Shown here piece after piece: positions 7,635 through 15,257 of a DNA stretch of 24,212 bases. A program made the position numbers and the translations under genes. The number at the start of each line of letters is the position of its first letter. The stretch's first letter is position 1. Under the pieces are notes generated by a model. It was not told where the DNA came from and did no database searches. It was given only the letters and a program-made list of their open reading frames with translations. The stretch is taken from assembly GCA_009731375.1 (NCBI GenBank), contig BJOX01000089.1:325945-350156 (forward strand), given 5' to 3'. Origin of the DNA: Paulinella micropora. Its lineage: Eukaryota > Cercozoa > Imbricatea > Euglyphida.

Positions 7635-7950
7635 AACGAAACTTTACAGCACCTCCTCGTTGCTTACCATACCCAAGTTTTGCGGCAGTAGCACTAACAC
7701 TACCCGCGTAAGGCACCCCAACACTACTCAATGCCCCCGCAGTCCTAGAGATTACCTTATTATCGCGAAGGAATTTATTAACAGCCAAGGCAGTTTTTCC
7801 GACCTTAGCCCAGTTAATCTTTCCTCCCTTTTGACCGCTCTTCTTGGATCTTGTCCGAGATACTTTTTTTCCTCCCTTCTGTGGCATTGATGGATTGTAT
7901 CCGATGTTATATCCTGATGGTTGTGAAATTATCACTGGTGATACTGGCAT
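7633..7950 (-). CDS. Small basic virion/core-like protein
   Basis: This 105-residue, Lys/Arg/Gly-rich protein has an apolar N-terminus (MPVSPVIISQPSGYN), a basic middle with PQKGGKK, GQKGGKINW and KVSRTRSKKS, and an Ala/Gly-rich C-terminus with a short amphipathic region (about 48-95) ending KQRGGAVKFR. Size, charge and repeated GG sites resemble small core or minor capsid proteins of adenoviruses and Polintons (pX- or pVI-like), and the GG sites could be cut by the neighbouring protease. The ATG at 7948-7950 sits inside TATATATG. It lies between ATPase and protease in the minus-strand morphogenesis block. Function is inferred from composition and context only. Confidence 0.6.
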   Translation of the reverse strand: MPVSPVIISQPSGYNIGYNPSMPQKGGKKVSRTRSKKSGQKGGKINWAKVGKTALAVNKFLRDNKVISRTAGALSSVGVPYAGSVSATAAKLGYGKQRGGAVKFR

Positions 7951-7991
7951 ATATAATACAGAAAAATAATTAATTAAAAGATATTATTTTT

Positions 7992-8813
7992 TTACTTCAA
8001 CCGATAAGCAAAATTTTTTCTTAACTCATCATCAACACTTGAAACATAAAGAAAATTAAATCTCTCCTTCGTCGCCTCGTGATACTTTTGAAGAAAGTAA
8101 TCAAAATCAAAAGATAGGTCTAAGTGCTTATACACGAGTTCCATTTTATCCTGAGACTGGCTTGGAAAGATTAACAAATAATCTAACTGCTTAATGGTTT
8201 CTGGTCGTAGGTCATTCAGATACTGACTAGACATAATCACCTTTGATTTATAGTGCCTATTCTTTTTTAACAAATCGCTTACGGACTTGTCTCTTAATCC
8301 GCTCCCTAAATCATCCAAAACAAAAACAACCTCTGGCGAAATATACTTACTTGGCCTCTCTTTTGCCTCCTTTATCTGTTTCTTTTTTTCTTCTTTTCCG
8401 AAATAAAGAAATTGTGGCTTCTCTATTTCTTCTTTGTCCTGTTTTACTTCTCCTTCTTGCTCTTCGTCTGGTTTGTTCAGTTTGTCTAATTCATAGTCTA
8501 TAACATTTACACCATCCGATTTGAGAAAGGTATATATTGCCATCGGGTTGCCTCTGTTCTTAAAGTGCTTAACCATTGCTTTAGAAATGTAGTCCTTGTG
8601 GATTGTTGAAGCGATAATAACGATACGGGCTTTTCTGTCTGTTGTCCGTTTCAGTATTTCAAATAGTGCTGTTGTTTTCCCGCTCTTCTTACGGGCAAGC
8701 AAAAATATGTTAGCATACGGCTCATTGAATAATTTATAACCTTTTGCTTTTTTGTTTCCATCACCCTCTTGTTTTACTGGCTTCACCTTGACATTGTTTA
8801 TCTTAAGCATCAT
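7992..8813 (-). CDS. FtsK/HerA-type genome packaging ATPase
   Basis: This 273-residue ATPase would drive DNA into the capsid. The P-loop reads LLARKKSGKTTAL at about residues 38-50, the variant A-x4-SGKT form common in PLVs. Walker B is VVFVLDDLG (about 161-169), with DD as metal-binding and catalytic residues, followed by MSSQYL (about 203), a sensor-like motif. A charged Glu/Lys-rich insertion lies between the two motifs (about 115-155). The start is taken as the first ATG of an ATGATG pair at 8808-8813, directly after TAATATATAT; upstream extension reaches only a TTG and would overlap the previous gene. There are 8 bases between the stop of the upstream gene and this start. Motifs are seen; the packaging role follows from the family and neighbours. 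Confidence 0.85.
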   Translation of the reverse strand: MMLKINNVKVKPVKQEGDGNKKAKGYKLFNEPYANIFLLARKKSGKTTALFEILKRTTDRKARIVIIASTIHKDYISKAMVKHFKNRGNPMAIYTFLKSDGVNVIDYELDKLNKPDEEQEGEVKQDKEEIEKPQFLYFGKEEKKKQIKEAKERPSKYISPEVVFVLDDLGSGLRDKSVSDLLKKNRHYKSKVIMSSQYLNDLRPETIKQLDYLLIFPSQSQDKMELVYKHLDLSFDFDYFLQKYHEATKERFNFLYVSSVDDELRKNFAYRLK

Positions 8814-8821
8814 ATATATTA

Positions 8822-9184
8822 TTAAGCAAGAAATTCCAAACACACAACAATTCTTCCCGCTAAATTTCCTGTGTCAATATTTCCGCTGTCGGTTTCAAGG
8901 ACTTTAAATGTATATTGTCCGTCCGTCCATCCGACAACACCCAAATTATAACCGAGATTTGAAATGTTTGCTGTGGCGCTGTCCGCAAATGTTCCGATAT
9001 ATCCAATTCTATCCATGTAAAGAATTCTGGTTTTGGTTTCGGTCTGGTCGTTCATATAGTGGATAAACTTAACATTCATTTTGGTGGGCGTGAATGACAT
9101 TTGGATATTTTTATTAAATGTTTTGCTTCCTCCAGCAAAATCATTGCTTAGAAAAATAATCTTTTGGTATTTATAGTCAGTCAT
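8822..9184 (-). CDS. Small beta-rich protein upstream of ATPase, unknown
   Basis: This 120-residue protein starts MTDYKYQKIIFLSNDFAGG at the ATG 9182-9184; the longer frame has only a TTG start. Alternating hydrophobic strands (ILYMDRIGYIGTF, ISNLGYNLGVVGW, QYTFKVLE, GRIVVCLEFLA) suggest an all-beta, jelly-roll-sized fold. It has no membrane segment, cysteine cluster or basic tail. It lies between the TM protein and the ATPase on the same strand, so a minor virion protein is the best guess. I do not recognise a family. Confidence 0.55.
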   Translation of the reverse strand: MTDYKYQKIIFLSNDFAGGSKTFNKNIQMSFTPTKMNVKFIHYMNDQTETKTRILYMDRIGYIGTFADSATANISNLGYNLGVVGWTDGQYTFKVLETDSGNIDTGNLAGRIVVCLEFLA

Positions 9185-9440
9185 GTTTATATCACTGATG
9201 ATAAACTTTTTAATAATCAAAATATTTTCGCGGACTGCCTGCGACTTTTACTCACGGATAAGTGAAAAAAAGAATATAAGTTGTGTTTATTGTATCCAGA
9301 GCGGGATTAACTCAAAAATCAAATGTATTTACAAACCAATGTCAGATTGGTGTATAAGTTTTGATGAAGCCCTGCCTTTAATGTGCTCAAATGATGATAT
9401 GTGGTATAAAATACACTTATACGAGTGCTCACTTCTTTGA
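9183..9440 (+). CDS. Possible small plus-strand gene, unknown
   Basis: An 85-codon frame on the plus strand spans exactly the gap between two minus-strand genes. Its ATG overlaps the opposing ATG at 9182-9184 and its stop overlaps the 3' end of the TM-protein gene by 12 bases. The predicted protein has a hydrophobic N-terminus and several Cys and Trp residues (SDWCISFDEALPLMC), which do not look random. No minus-strand frame covers the same stretch. It could equally be untranslated promoter DNA. Confidence 0.25.
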   Translation: MFISLMINFLIIKIFSRTACDFYSRISEKKNISCVYCIQSGINSKIKCIYKPMSDWCISFDEALPLMCSNDDMWYKIHLYECSLL

Positions 9441-9779
9441 AGAAGGTGATGGAAGGCAAATGCCGATAAGCAATGTTAAAATTCCGACATAAGTATTAGC
9501 AACCTCGCACGGCAAGTTCTTTTCAGATAGCCTTACGATACAAAGGGTTATAATGGAGATAATGATACCCATTTGAAGTAAGTATTTAATAAGTCGGCTG
9601 TCGGTTGGTCTATTTTTCATACAACAGCACGACCAGTTATCCTCTAATTCGTGCTCTATTTTTTTCTCCTCAGTCTTTAGTTCTACTTCAAGAACACGAG
9701 ACTTTAATTCTGGTGTTAGTTCGCCATCCATATCCATAATAGGCGGGGGTCTGTGAAGTCTAGTCGTATTATTTGACAT
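9429..9779 (-). CDS. Small membrane protein with two C-terminal TM helices
   Basis: This 116-residue protein has a Pro- and charge-rich N-terminus, an acidic/basic helix (about 22-47), a WSCCCMK cysteine cluster (about 49-55), then two hydrophobic segments: LLQMGIIISIITLCIVRL (about 67-84) and YVGILTLLIGICLP (about 97-110), ending in PSPSSKK. Small proteins with this two-helix arrangement and an LTLLIG-x-x-LPSP ending are, as I recall, common in PLVs and may lie in an internal or outer membrane or act in entry or lysis; no function is established here. The ATG at 9777-9779 overlaps the end of the fibre reading frame, whose last stop is at 9769-9771, so the two genes are coupled. Cysteines could be palmitoylated; that is inference. 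Confidence 0.62.
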   Translation of the reverse strand: MSNNTTRLHRPPPIMDMDGELTPELKSRVLEVELKTEEKKIEHELEDNWSCCCMKNRPTDSRLIKYLLQMGIIISIITLCIVRLSEKNLPCEVANTYVGILTLLIGICLPSPSSKK

Positions 9780-10247
9780 TTTCTCTAATTTCTTGTAGTA
9801 TATTCATGAGATTATTATTTTCTTTTTCTAATAAATCTATTGCTTGCGATAGATTACCTACCTTTTCTGATAATTGTTGAACGGCCTTAATTAACGGGGC
9901 TATAAACTCGGAATAACCTATACCATAACACTATCAACACATTTAACATCTTCTGGATTAACACTCACACCTTGCAATTCGTATTCTTTTCTTTGCTTTG
10001 GACACGGAACCATAATTGTTTCTTTTATAAAACCACCAAAATCTAGCATATCCATTTCTGTTAGTATTTCTTCTAATTCCTGTGCTATTAAGCCAGTCCT
10101 ACATTTCTTGTTGTCATCAATCATACGATAGCAGACTGGATTTAACTTATCAATAAAATCTAAGCCTAAGCATTCCTTTATATCTTCTTTTTCTTCTCCT
10201 ATCAGAATATTGAATTGGATTAGACAATACCCATAATTGTCCATCAC
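9769..10247 (-). pseudogene. C-terminal intramolecular chaperone (S74-like) of the fibre, frameshifted twice
   Basis: Downstream of the fibre frame the remaining S74/endosialidase-type chaperone is readable in two further frames. The first (to stop 9918) contains CLGLDFIDKLNPVCYRM, then GLIAQELEEILTEM, the family core (L-x-F-I-x-L-x-P and IAQE-x-E). After a second shift near 9918-9935, a frame with GYSEFIAPLIKAVQQLSEKV and a coiled coil continues to TAA 9769-9771, matching the usual C-terminal helix of these chaperones. In intact homologues this domain trimerises the fibre and cleaves itself off before a Ser-Asp, here QYSDRR at the fibre end. The two shifts mean one polypeptide cannot be made from the sequence as given. 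Whether this is decay or assembly error is open. Confidence 0.75.
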
Positions 10248-13200
10248 TCCCTCTCAGAGACATTAAAGCAGTGTTATTGCCATTTTCCCATATGAAACCT
10301 TCATTTGAGCCCGTGCTACATCTAAATCTAATAGCATAAGAAGATATACCACCTCCAACACCTCCTGTTGGTGCCGTTCCACCGCTTAATGATTTACTTC
10401 CACCAGATTGAGACATATAAATACCCCATGATGTATTTGCTGTCTCCCACATAAATATTCCTCTCGCATTTGTCCCATCTGTTGCTCCTTGTATTCCTAT
10501 CTTTGCTCCGCTGGTTAATGTTGTGGTCGTTAGCACTCCCGTGTATGTAATTCCCGCACTTGCTGTAATCAATCCTTTTGTCCATAAAGTTCCGTTGGCT
10601 CCGTTTAATGACATTAACAATTGTTCGGATGAGTTCTCCCAGATAAATCCGTCGGTTGAAACATTGCTCACTCTAAATCTAACAGCAAATGAAGTAAAAT
10701 CATTGCCAGCAACCGCAGACCCTCCCGCTAGACTTCTGGTATTTGCACCTCCTCCATTTGAAGCCATATAAATACCATAATTTGTATTGCCAGTGTCCCA
10801 CAAAAATATTCCGCGTGTATTACCTCCATTAGTATTTCCTTGTATAACTAGGCTAGAACCTCCTGTCGCTGTTAGTAGGCCACTCGCGGTTATCGTTGTT
10901 GTTGATATCCCCGCATTTGCCGTTATTAATCCGCTTGCGGTTAGTGTCGTCGTTGATATACCCGCATTTGAAGTAATTGTTGTTCCCGTTATTGTTCCGC
11001 CATTTTTTATATTGTTTGAGTTCATATCTAAGGCTCCATAAAACCGCATACCGCCAGCATTGTTAAAACGGACAATGTCAGACGAAGCACTTTTATTATC
11101 CAAAAGTTTTGAAATATAAAGTCCCGCCCCTTTTACATCAGATGCTACATTCGTAAATACATAACCTCTTTGGTTCGCGGTTCCACTTGTAGCGGTATTT
11201 AGAGTAAATAAGAAATACTGATAATCTCCTGATGTCTGTGAAAAGAATATGTCTCCTCCATTTTGGTTTAATATCCTCGCCCCATTATATGTTATATTTC
11301 CACCATTAGTGATAGTTTGATTATTAAAATCGGCATTGTTCGTTAAAGTTAGATATTTTATCACAGTGCTCGCCCCATTAAATGTTTTGCTTCCTGTTAT
11401 GGTTTGGTCTGTTGATAGTTTTACATTTTGCCCGTCCAATGTGTCCGCATACCCTTTTGTCGCTCCGTCTGTTGATAATGTTGGAGTTCCAAGGTTGGCT
11501 ATTTTGCTACTATTACAATCTAACCCCGAAGCATTTACCCAACCGACTATCGTCCCGTCAATAATGAAACTTATTTTTTTCGCAGAAATTTCAAAGTTGT
11601 AATATGTCGCAGTTTTCATATCCAAACTAGCAATTGACCCGATATTACTGGTAGAATTGAAAACGATAAATGTACCCTTTGTTGTTGAATTGATTGAATT
11701 TCCCGTTATTTCAACACCACTGCTAAAAGTTTTATTTCCTGCTATGGTTTGGTTTCCAGTTAGTTTCACATTTTGCCCGTCTAATGTATCCACATAACTT
11801 TTGTTTGCTCCGTCTGTTGTTGCTGATGGTGTGGCTAAGTTTGTTATTTTGTTGTTATTTAAAGATAGTGTAGTGCCAGTTGCGGATATAATTAAAGTAT
11901 TACCCGAATATAACTCAACATACGAACCCGTTATTTGTATCGGATAATAAGTCGCAGTTGCTATTTTTTGTGCGGCAATCATTCCTATATTTGTCGCTGT
12001 ATCAAAGGCAACACCGATACCATCAAAAGCGGTTGGAGCAGTAGCGCCCCGTACTTCTATTGTTGAAGTAATTTTTTTATTCCCTGCTATGGTCTGGTCT
12101 CCTGTTAGTTTGACAACCGAAGTATCAAGGACAGAAACATCCACGCCATCAACGAGATTTACATTTGTTATGTTTTGACTTTTCATATCAAGACCCGCAC
12201 TAGCATTTATTATACTGCTAAATGTCTTAATACCCGCTATGGTTTGGTCTCCTGTTAGTTTGACAACAGAAGTATCAAGAGCCGAAACATCAATACCATC
12301 AACCAAATTTACATTTGTTATTGAAAATCCTCCCATATTTAAACTGCCGGTCATAGCCGTTGTGCCGTCCTTTGCTAATTTTGTATCGGTATATGCTTTT
12401 GTTGAAGCATCACCATCATAGAATGGCGCTGGAAGCCCGCTAATTGCTGTCGTGCTGTTAAAATTAAAAACATTACCAGTCAATGTTATTCCACCCCCTG
12501 TTGTTGGAGCAAAAAGTATGGACGAGCCGACAAAAGATAATGGATAGCCCGTTGCGCCGCCTGCCTCCAACGAATAGATAGAGCCCATATTATTGTTATN
12601 NNNNNNNNNGATAGAGCTCATATTATTGTTGTAATTGAAGAATAACTTGCCAGTGTTTAATGGATTTGAGTCTTTTACGGCCACATAAGTAGTAAATGTT
12701 TTGTTTCCTGTTATGGTTTGGTCTCCCGTTAGTTTTACCACCGAAGTATCAAGAGCCGAAACATCAATACCATCAACATTACCGACATTTGCTACATTAA
12801 AACCCCCCATATTTAAATCTCCAAACATCATAGCGAGACCATCCAATCTAAGAAAAGGTGAAGCAACATTTCTCCATTGCCCTGTGCTATAAATGAGCAG
12901 TTGGTTATCGGCGGGTGTGCCTGTAATTAACACATCGCTGTGTGTATTAATTGAACCATCCGCGGACACTTTATCATTATTGTCTTCGTGCTCAGATATC
13001 CAAGTATCAACATCTTTGGTATTTAGTAAATTAACTCCTGTTATGTTCAAATTACCGCCCATACTAATATTGCCGAATTCATCAACATTTATCGGAAAGG
13101 TTTTATTTACCCAGTTTATTGAGTTATATGTAAGATAACTATTCATCGCTATTGGTGCGGTTATGACGACATCGGTAAGTGTATCAATTGAACCAATGGT

Positions 13201-13596
13201 TGTATTTCTCCATTTACCATCCACATCATTATATGTTAAGTATTGCCCGACCACTGGTGCGGATATGTTTGTGTCTATGAGATTGTATAGACTGGTTTGG
13301 TGCGGATTACTTGTATTGGAGCGGTGTTGAGTTGAGGCTTTAACTTCGTCGTTGTCCCTTACTCGTTGCTCTGTGTAGTATAAATTTTTTCCTTCTTTTA
13401 TGTCTGTAGTTGATTTGGTAGATAATCTTCTATCGAACCGCCCGTCAGTGTAATAAAGATTTACTGGGTCGGCGTCTTCTGGCACTCTGTCTGTGTTTAA
13501 GCCTACTATATTGGTGTTTGTAAGGTCTAAGTTAAGTATGTTTAGACTATCGACAGCCAACTCGTTAAGGCCGAGTAATGATTTATATTGACTCAT
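10150..13596 (-). CDS. Long repetitive fibre protein
   Basis: About 1,148 codons are open, including 10 N at 12600-12609. The N-terminus (1-120) has LYYTDGRFD and LYYTEQRVRDND repeats as in phage and giant-virus fibres, then an HPHQT-like stretch. The middle has repeated modules: NMGG-x-x-x-NV followed by VDGIDVSALDTSVVKLTGDQ with TITGNKTF-type ends (at least three), LDGQNVKL-x-x-xQTI-x-GxKTF (three), then GISTTTLTASGL-like triple-strand repeats. The last 250 residues are two tandem copies of a roughly 100-residue domain (GNTNGGNTRGIFLWDT and GATDGTNARGIFMWET through GFIWEN). It ends at QYSDRR, where the S74-like chaperone should begin but the frame shifts (about 10176-10206). A trimeric receptor-binding fibre is the likely role. 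ATG 13594-13596 follows AATATACA. Confidence 0.75.
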   Translation of the reverse strand: MSQYKSLLGLNELAVDSLNILNLDLTNTNIVGLNTDRVPEDADPVNLYYTDGRFDRRLSTKSTTDIKEGKNLYYTEQRVRDNDEVKASTQHRSNTSNPHQTSLYNLIDTNISAPVVGQYLTYNDVDGKWRNTTIGSIDTLTDVVITAPIAMNSYLTYNSINWVNKTFPINVDEFGNISMGGNLNITGVNLLNTKDVDTWISEHEDNNDKVSADGSINTHSDVLITGTPADNQLLIYSTGQWRNVASPFLRLDGLAMMFGDLNMGGFNVANVGNVDGIDVSALDTSVVKLTGDQTITGNKTFTTYVAVKDSNPLNTGKLFFNYNNNMSSIXXXXNNNMGSIYSLEAGGATGYPLSFVGSSILFAPTTGGGITLTGNVFNFNSTTAISGLPAPFYDGDASTKAYTDTKLAKDGTTAMTGSLNMGGFSITNVNLVDGIDVSALDTSVVKLTGDQTIAGIKTFSSIINASAGLDMKSQNITNVNLVDGVDVSVLDTSVVKLTGDQTIAGNKKITSTIEVRGATAPTAFDGIGVAFDTATNIGMIAAQKIATATYYPIQITGSYVELYSGNTLIISATGTTLSLNNNKITNLATPSATTDGANKSYVDTLDGQNVKLTGNQTIAGNKTFSSGVEITGNSINSTTKGTFIVFNSTSNIGSIASLDMKTATYYNFEISAKKISFIIDGTIVGWVNASGLDCNSSKIANLGTPTLSTDGATKGYADTLDGQNVKLSTDQTITGSKTFNGASTVIKYLTLTNNADFNNQTITNGGNITYNGARILNQNGGDIFFSQTSGDYQYFLFTLNTATSGTANQRGYVFTNVASDVKGAGLYISKLLDNKSASSDIVRFNNAGGMRFYGALDMNSNNIKNGGTITGTTITSNAGISTTTLTASGLITANAGISTTTITASGLLTATGGSSLVIQGNTNGGNTRGIFLWDTGNTNYGIYMASNGGGANTRSLAGGSAVAGNDFTSFAVRFRVSNVSTDGFIWENSSEQLLMSLNGANGTLWTKGLITASAGITYTGVLTTTTLTSGAKIGIQGATDGTNARGIFMWETANTSWGIYMSQSGGSKSLSGGTAPTGGVGGGISSYAIRFRCSTGSNEGFIWENGNNTALMSLRGSDGQLWVLSNPIQYSDRRRKRRYKGMLRLRFY
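12577..12632 (-). repeat. Gap flanked by duplicated 23-base sequence in the fibre gene
   Basis: GATAGAGCCCATATTATTGT at 12577 and its near copy at 12610 (two differences over 23 bases) lie either side of 10 N. The offset is 33 bases, a multiple of three. Confidence 0.7.
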
Positions 13597-13671
13597 TGTA
13601 TATTATGTAATTAAATATTTATTATTTATTAAAAAAAATACTAAGATTAATATATTTTAGTATTCTAAAAA
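13597..13671. promoter_or_regulatory. AT-rich divergent promoter region
   Basis: These 75 bases separate the diverging fibre and charged-protein genes and are almost all A/T. They include TATATT next to the fibre ATG and an inverted pair AATACTAA/TTAGTATT just before the plus-strand ATG at 13672. Because it separates oppositely transcribed gene blocks it should hold two start sites. No known box is proven. Confidence 0.45.
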
Positions 13672-14217
13672 ATGCCGTCTGCTGAAGCGAGTCGTAAGAA
13701 TTGGGGTAAGGCTGTGGAAAGTATTAAGAGTAAAAAGCAACATAAGGTTGAAATAGCGAAAGAGAAATTAGCAAAATGTAGAAATGCTTATGTTGGTGAT
13801 GATGAAGAGATGGAGGAAAAGATAAACCGCATGGCTGAAATGGGTGTTGCTAGTGATATCATTAATGGAAAAGACCAAGATGATACACCAGAAGAAAGCA
13901 GTGAGAGTGATGAGGAATGTGATTTTACCGACATTATTGCTGAAAAGATGGCTAAAATGAAAATCAAAAGAGCGAAGGTAGAAACTAAGAGAACGAAGAA
14001 AAAGACTATTAAGAAAACTGAGCCTGAGCCTGATGATAGTGAAAGCGAAAGTGAAGAAAGTGAAGAAGATCCTGTAAAGAAAGGCAATCTATCTCGCGAG
14101 CGAGATAGATTTGGTAAGAAGTCAAGCAGTGTAAGTGTAAAAGTATATAATCAATCTTCTGGTGGTGCTAAGAAAGAAAAAAATAATGATATTGAAAAAT
14201 GTTTCTTAAAATTTTGA
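13672..14217 (+). CDS. Highly charged protein of unknown function
   Basis: This 181-residue protein has a Lys-rich N-terminal helix (SRKNWGKAVESIKSKKQHKV), two acidic blocks (around residue 72-85 and PEPDDSESESEESEED near 117-132), a strongly basic stretch KRTKKKTIKKTEP between them, and a Ser/Lys-rich tail ending EKCFLKF. It has no membrane segment or enzyme motif. Alternating acidic and basic low-complexity tracts suggest a nucleic-acid- or chromatin-associated, probably disordered protein. It is the first gene of the plus-strand pair upstream of the integrase, with a hairpin between them. A 26-base palindrome (14086-14111) lies within the coding sequence. I do not recognise a family. Confidence 0.55.
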   Translation: MPSAEASRKNWGKAVESIKSKKQHKVEIAKEKLAKCRNAYVGDDEEMEEKINRMAEMGVASDIINGKDQDDTPEESSESDEECDFTDIIAEKMAKMKIKRAKVETKRTKKKTIKKTEPEPDDSESESEESEEDPVKKGNLSRERDRFGKKSSSVSVKVYNQSSGGAKKEKNNDIEKCFLKF

Positions 14218-14229
14218 TAATATAGGCTC

Positions 14230-14256
14230 TTTGTTTTTGACCACTTCAAAAACAAA
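14230..14256. repeat. Perfect hairpin between charged-protein gene and integrase
   Basis: Arms TTTGTTTTTGA and TCAAAAACAAA (11 bp, perfect) enclose the loop CCACT. It lies 13 bases after one stop and ends 3 bases before the integrase ATG. A related hairpin is at 15843-15867. Confidence 0.65.
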
Positions 14257-14259
14257 AAC

Positions 14260-15252
14260 ATGGACAATAAGCACACAAATCAGCAACAAGAAACTCCTGA
14301 GCAAACGGAGCGAAAAGAAAAACTTGAAGAAGCGGGCGAGATACATTACCAATCAAAGCCAACTAAATTATGGAATACAATAACCTCTCCAGAAGCGAAA
14401 CCATTAAGCCAAGTTTTTATTGATTTAATGGATATGTCAAAGGTGGCAACTAAAAAAGGAAATGCTAATTATAATTTTGGTTTGGTTGCTATTGATGTTT
14501 ATAGCCGTCGTGGATGGGTAGAGCCAGTAAAAAATAAAACGACTGGATATGTATTGGAAGGATTGAAAAAAATATTTACTAAAGAAGTGCCAGAAAGAAT
14601 TACTTCAGACAACGGCGGTGAATTTAAGGGACAAGTCGCTGAATACTTCAGACAAAATAATATTGAACATAGAACAGCACAAGTAGGCGACCACAGAACA
14701 ATGGGGATAGTGGATAGATTTATTAGAACGATAAGAAATGAATTGAATTTAATATGGGAGTATAATGAAAATTTTGCTTGGGTGCCGATTATTCACGAAG
14801 TTGTTGATGCTTATAATAAAACATTTCATACTACAATACGAGCCGTGCCTATTGATGTTTATGAAGGGACTGAAAAAAACACTCAAGAAATATACAGAAA
14901 TCCTTTAATTAATGAATTTCCAAAAGGAACAAGAGTAAGAAAAGAACTAGAAAGGACTATTTTTTCAAAGGGCGACAAGCAATTCAGTAAGACTATATTT
15001 AAAGTCAAAGGCCGTAAAGGCTTCAAGGTTATTCTATCCGAAGAAGACTTAGTCAGACCTAGTGAATTATTAAAAACTCATATTGATGAGCACCCCGAAG
15101 AGGAAGAACCTAAGGAGCAGTTAGCGGATAAAGTTAAAGAGATAACAAAGGAAAAGAAAAATTCTAATTTATTAAAATCATTAGAGATTAAACCGGAGAA
15201 CATACGGAGTAGTGCTAGAATAAAAAAGAAAAAAGAAATGTTAGATTTGTAA
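14260..15252 (+). CDS. int: rve-family (retrovirus-like) integrase
   Basis: This 330-residue protein has an RNase H-fold integrase core at about 45-210. Acidic positions are visible: Asp55/58 in QVFIDLMDM, Asp117 in ITSDNGGEF, and Asp152 in MGIVDRFIRTIRN, 35 residues later, where Glu is the usual third catalytic residue. FHTTIRAVPIDVYEG near residue 190-205 fits the late core of Ty3/Polinton integrases, and RVRKELERTIFSKG with a basic beta segment (about 228-270) fits the C-terminal SH3-like DNA-binding domain. No HHCC zinc motif is seen in the N-terminal 50 residues, and no chromodomain is evident in the charged tail. It would insert the linear genome into host DNA. The Asp could be normal for this lineage. 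Confidence 0.88.
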   Translation: MDNKHTNQQQETPEQTERKEKLEEAGEIHYQSKPTKLWNTITSPEAKPLSQVFIDLMDMSKVATKKGNANYNFGLVAIDVYSRRGWVEPVKNKTTGYVLEGLKKIFTKEVPERITSDNGGEFKGQVAEYFRQNNIEHRTAQVGDHRTMGIVDRFIRTIRNELNLIWEYNENFAWVPIIHEVVDAYNKTFHTTIRAVPIDVYEGTEKNTQEIYRNPLINEFPKGTRVRKELERTIFSKGDKQFSKTIFKVKGRKGFKVILSEEDLVRPSELLKTHIDEHPEEEEPKEQLADKVKEITKEKKNSNLLKSLEIKPENIRSSARIKKKKEMLDL

Positions 15253-15257
15253 TTTAA

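Noticed and set aside
9918-10247. An independent gene starting MMDNYGYCL
   Set aside because: Its content is the continuation of the fibre's S74-like chaperone, so it is a frameshifted part and not a separate gene.
10523-13138. Several plus-strand frames of 60-90 codons opposite the fibre gene
   Set aside because: They are Pro/Val-rich reflections of the repetitive fibre codons, with no starts or motifs of their own.
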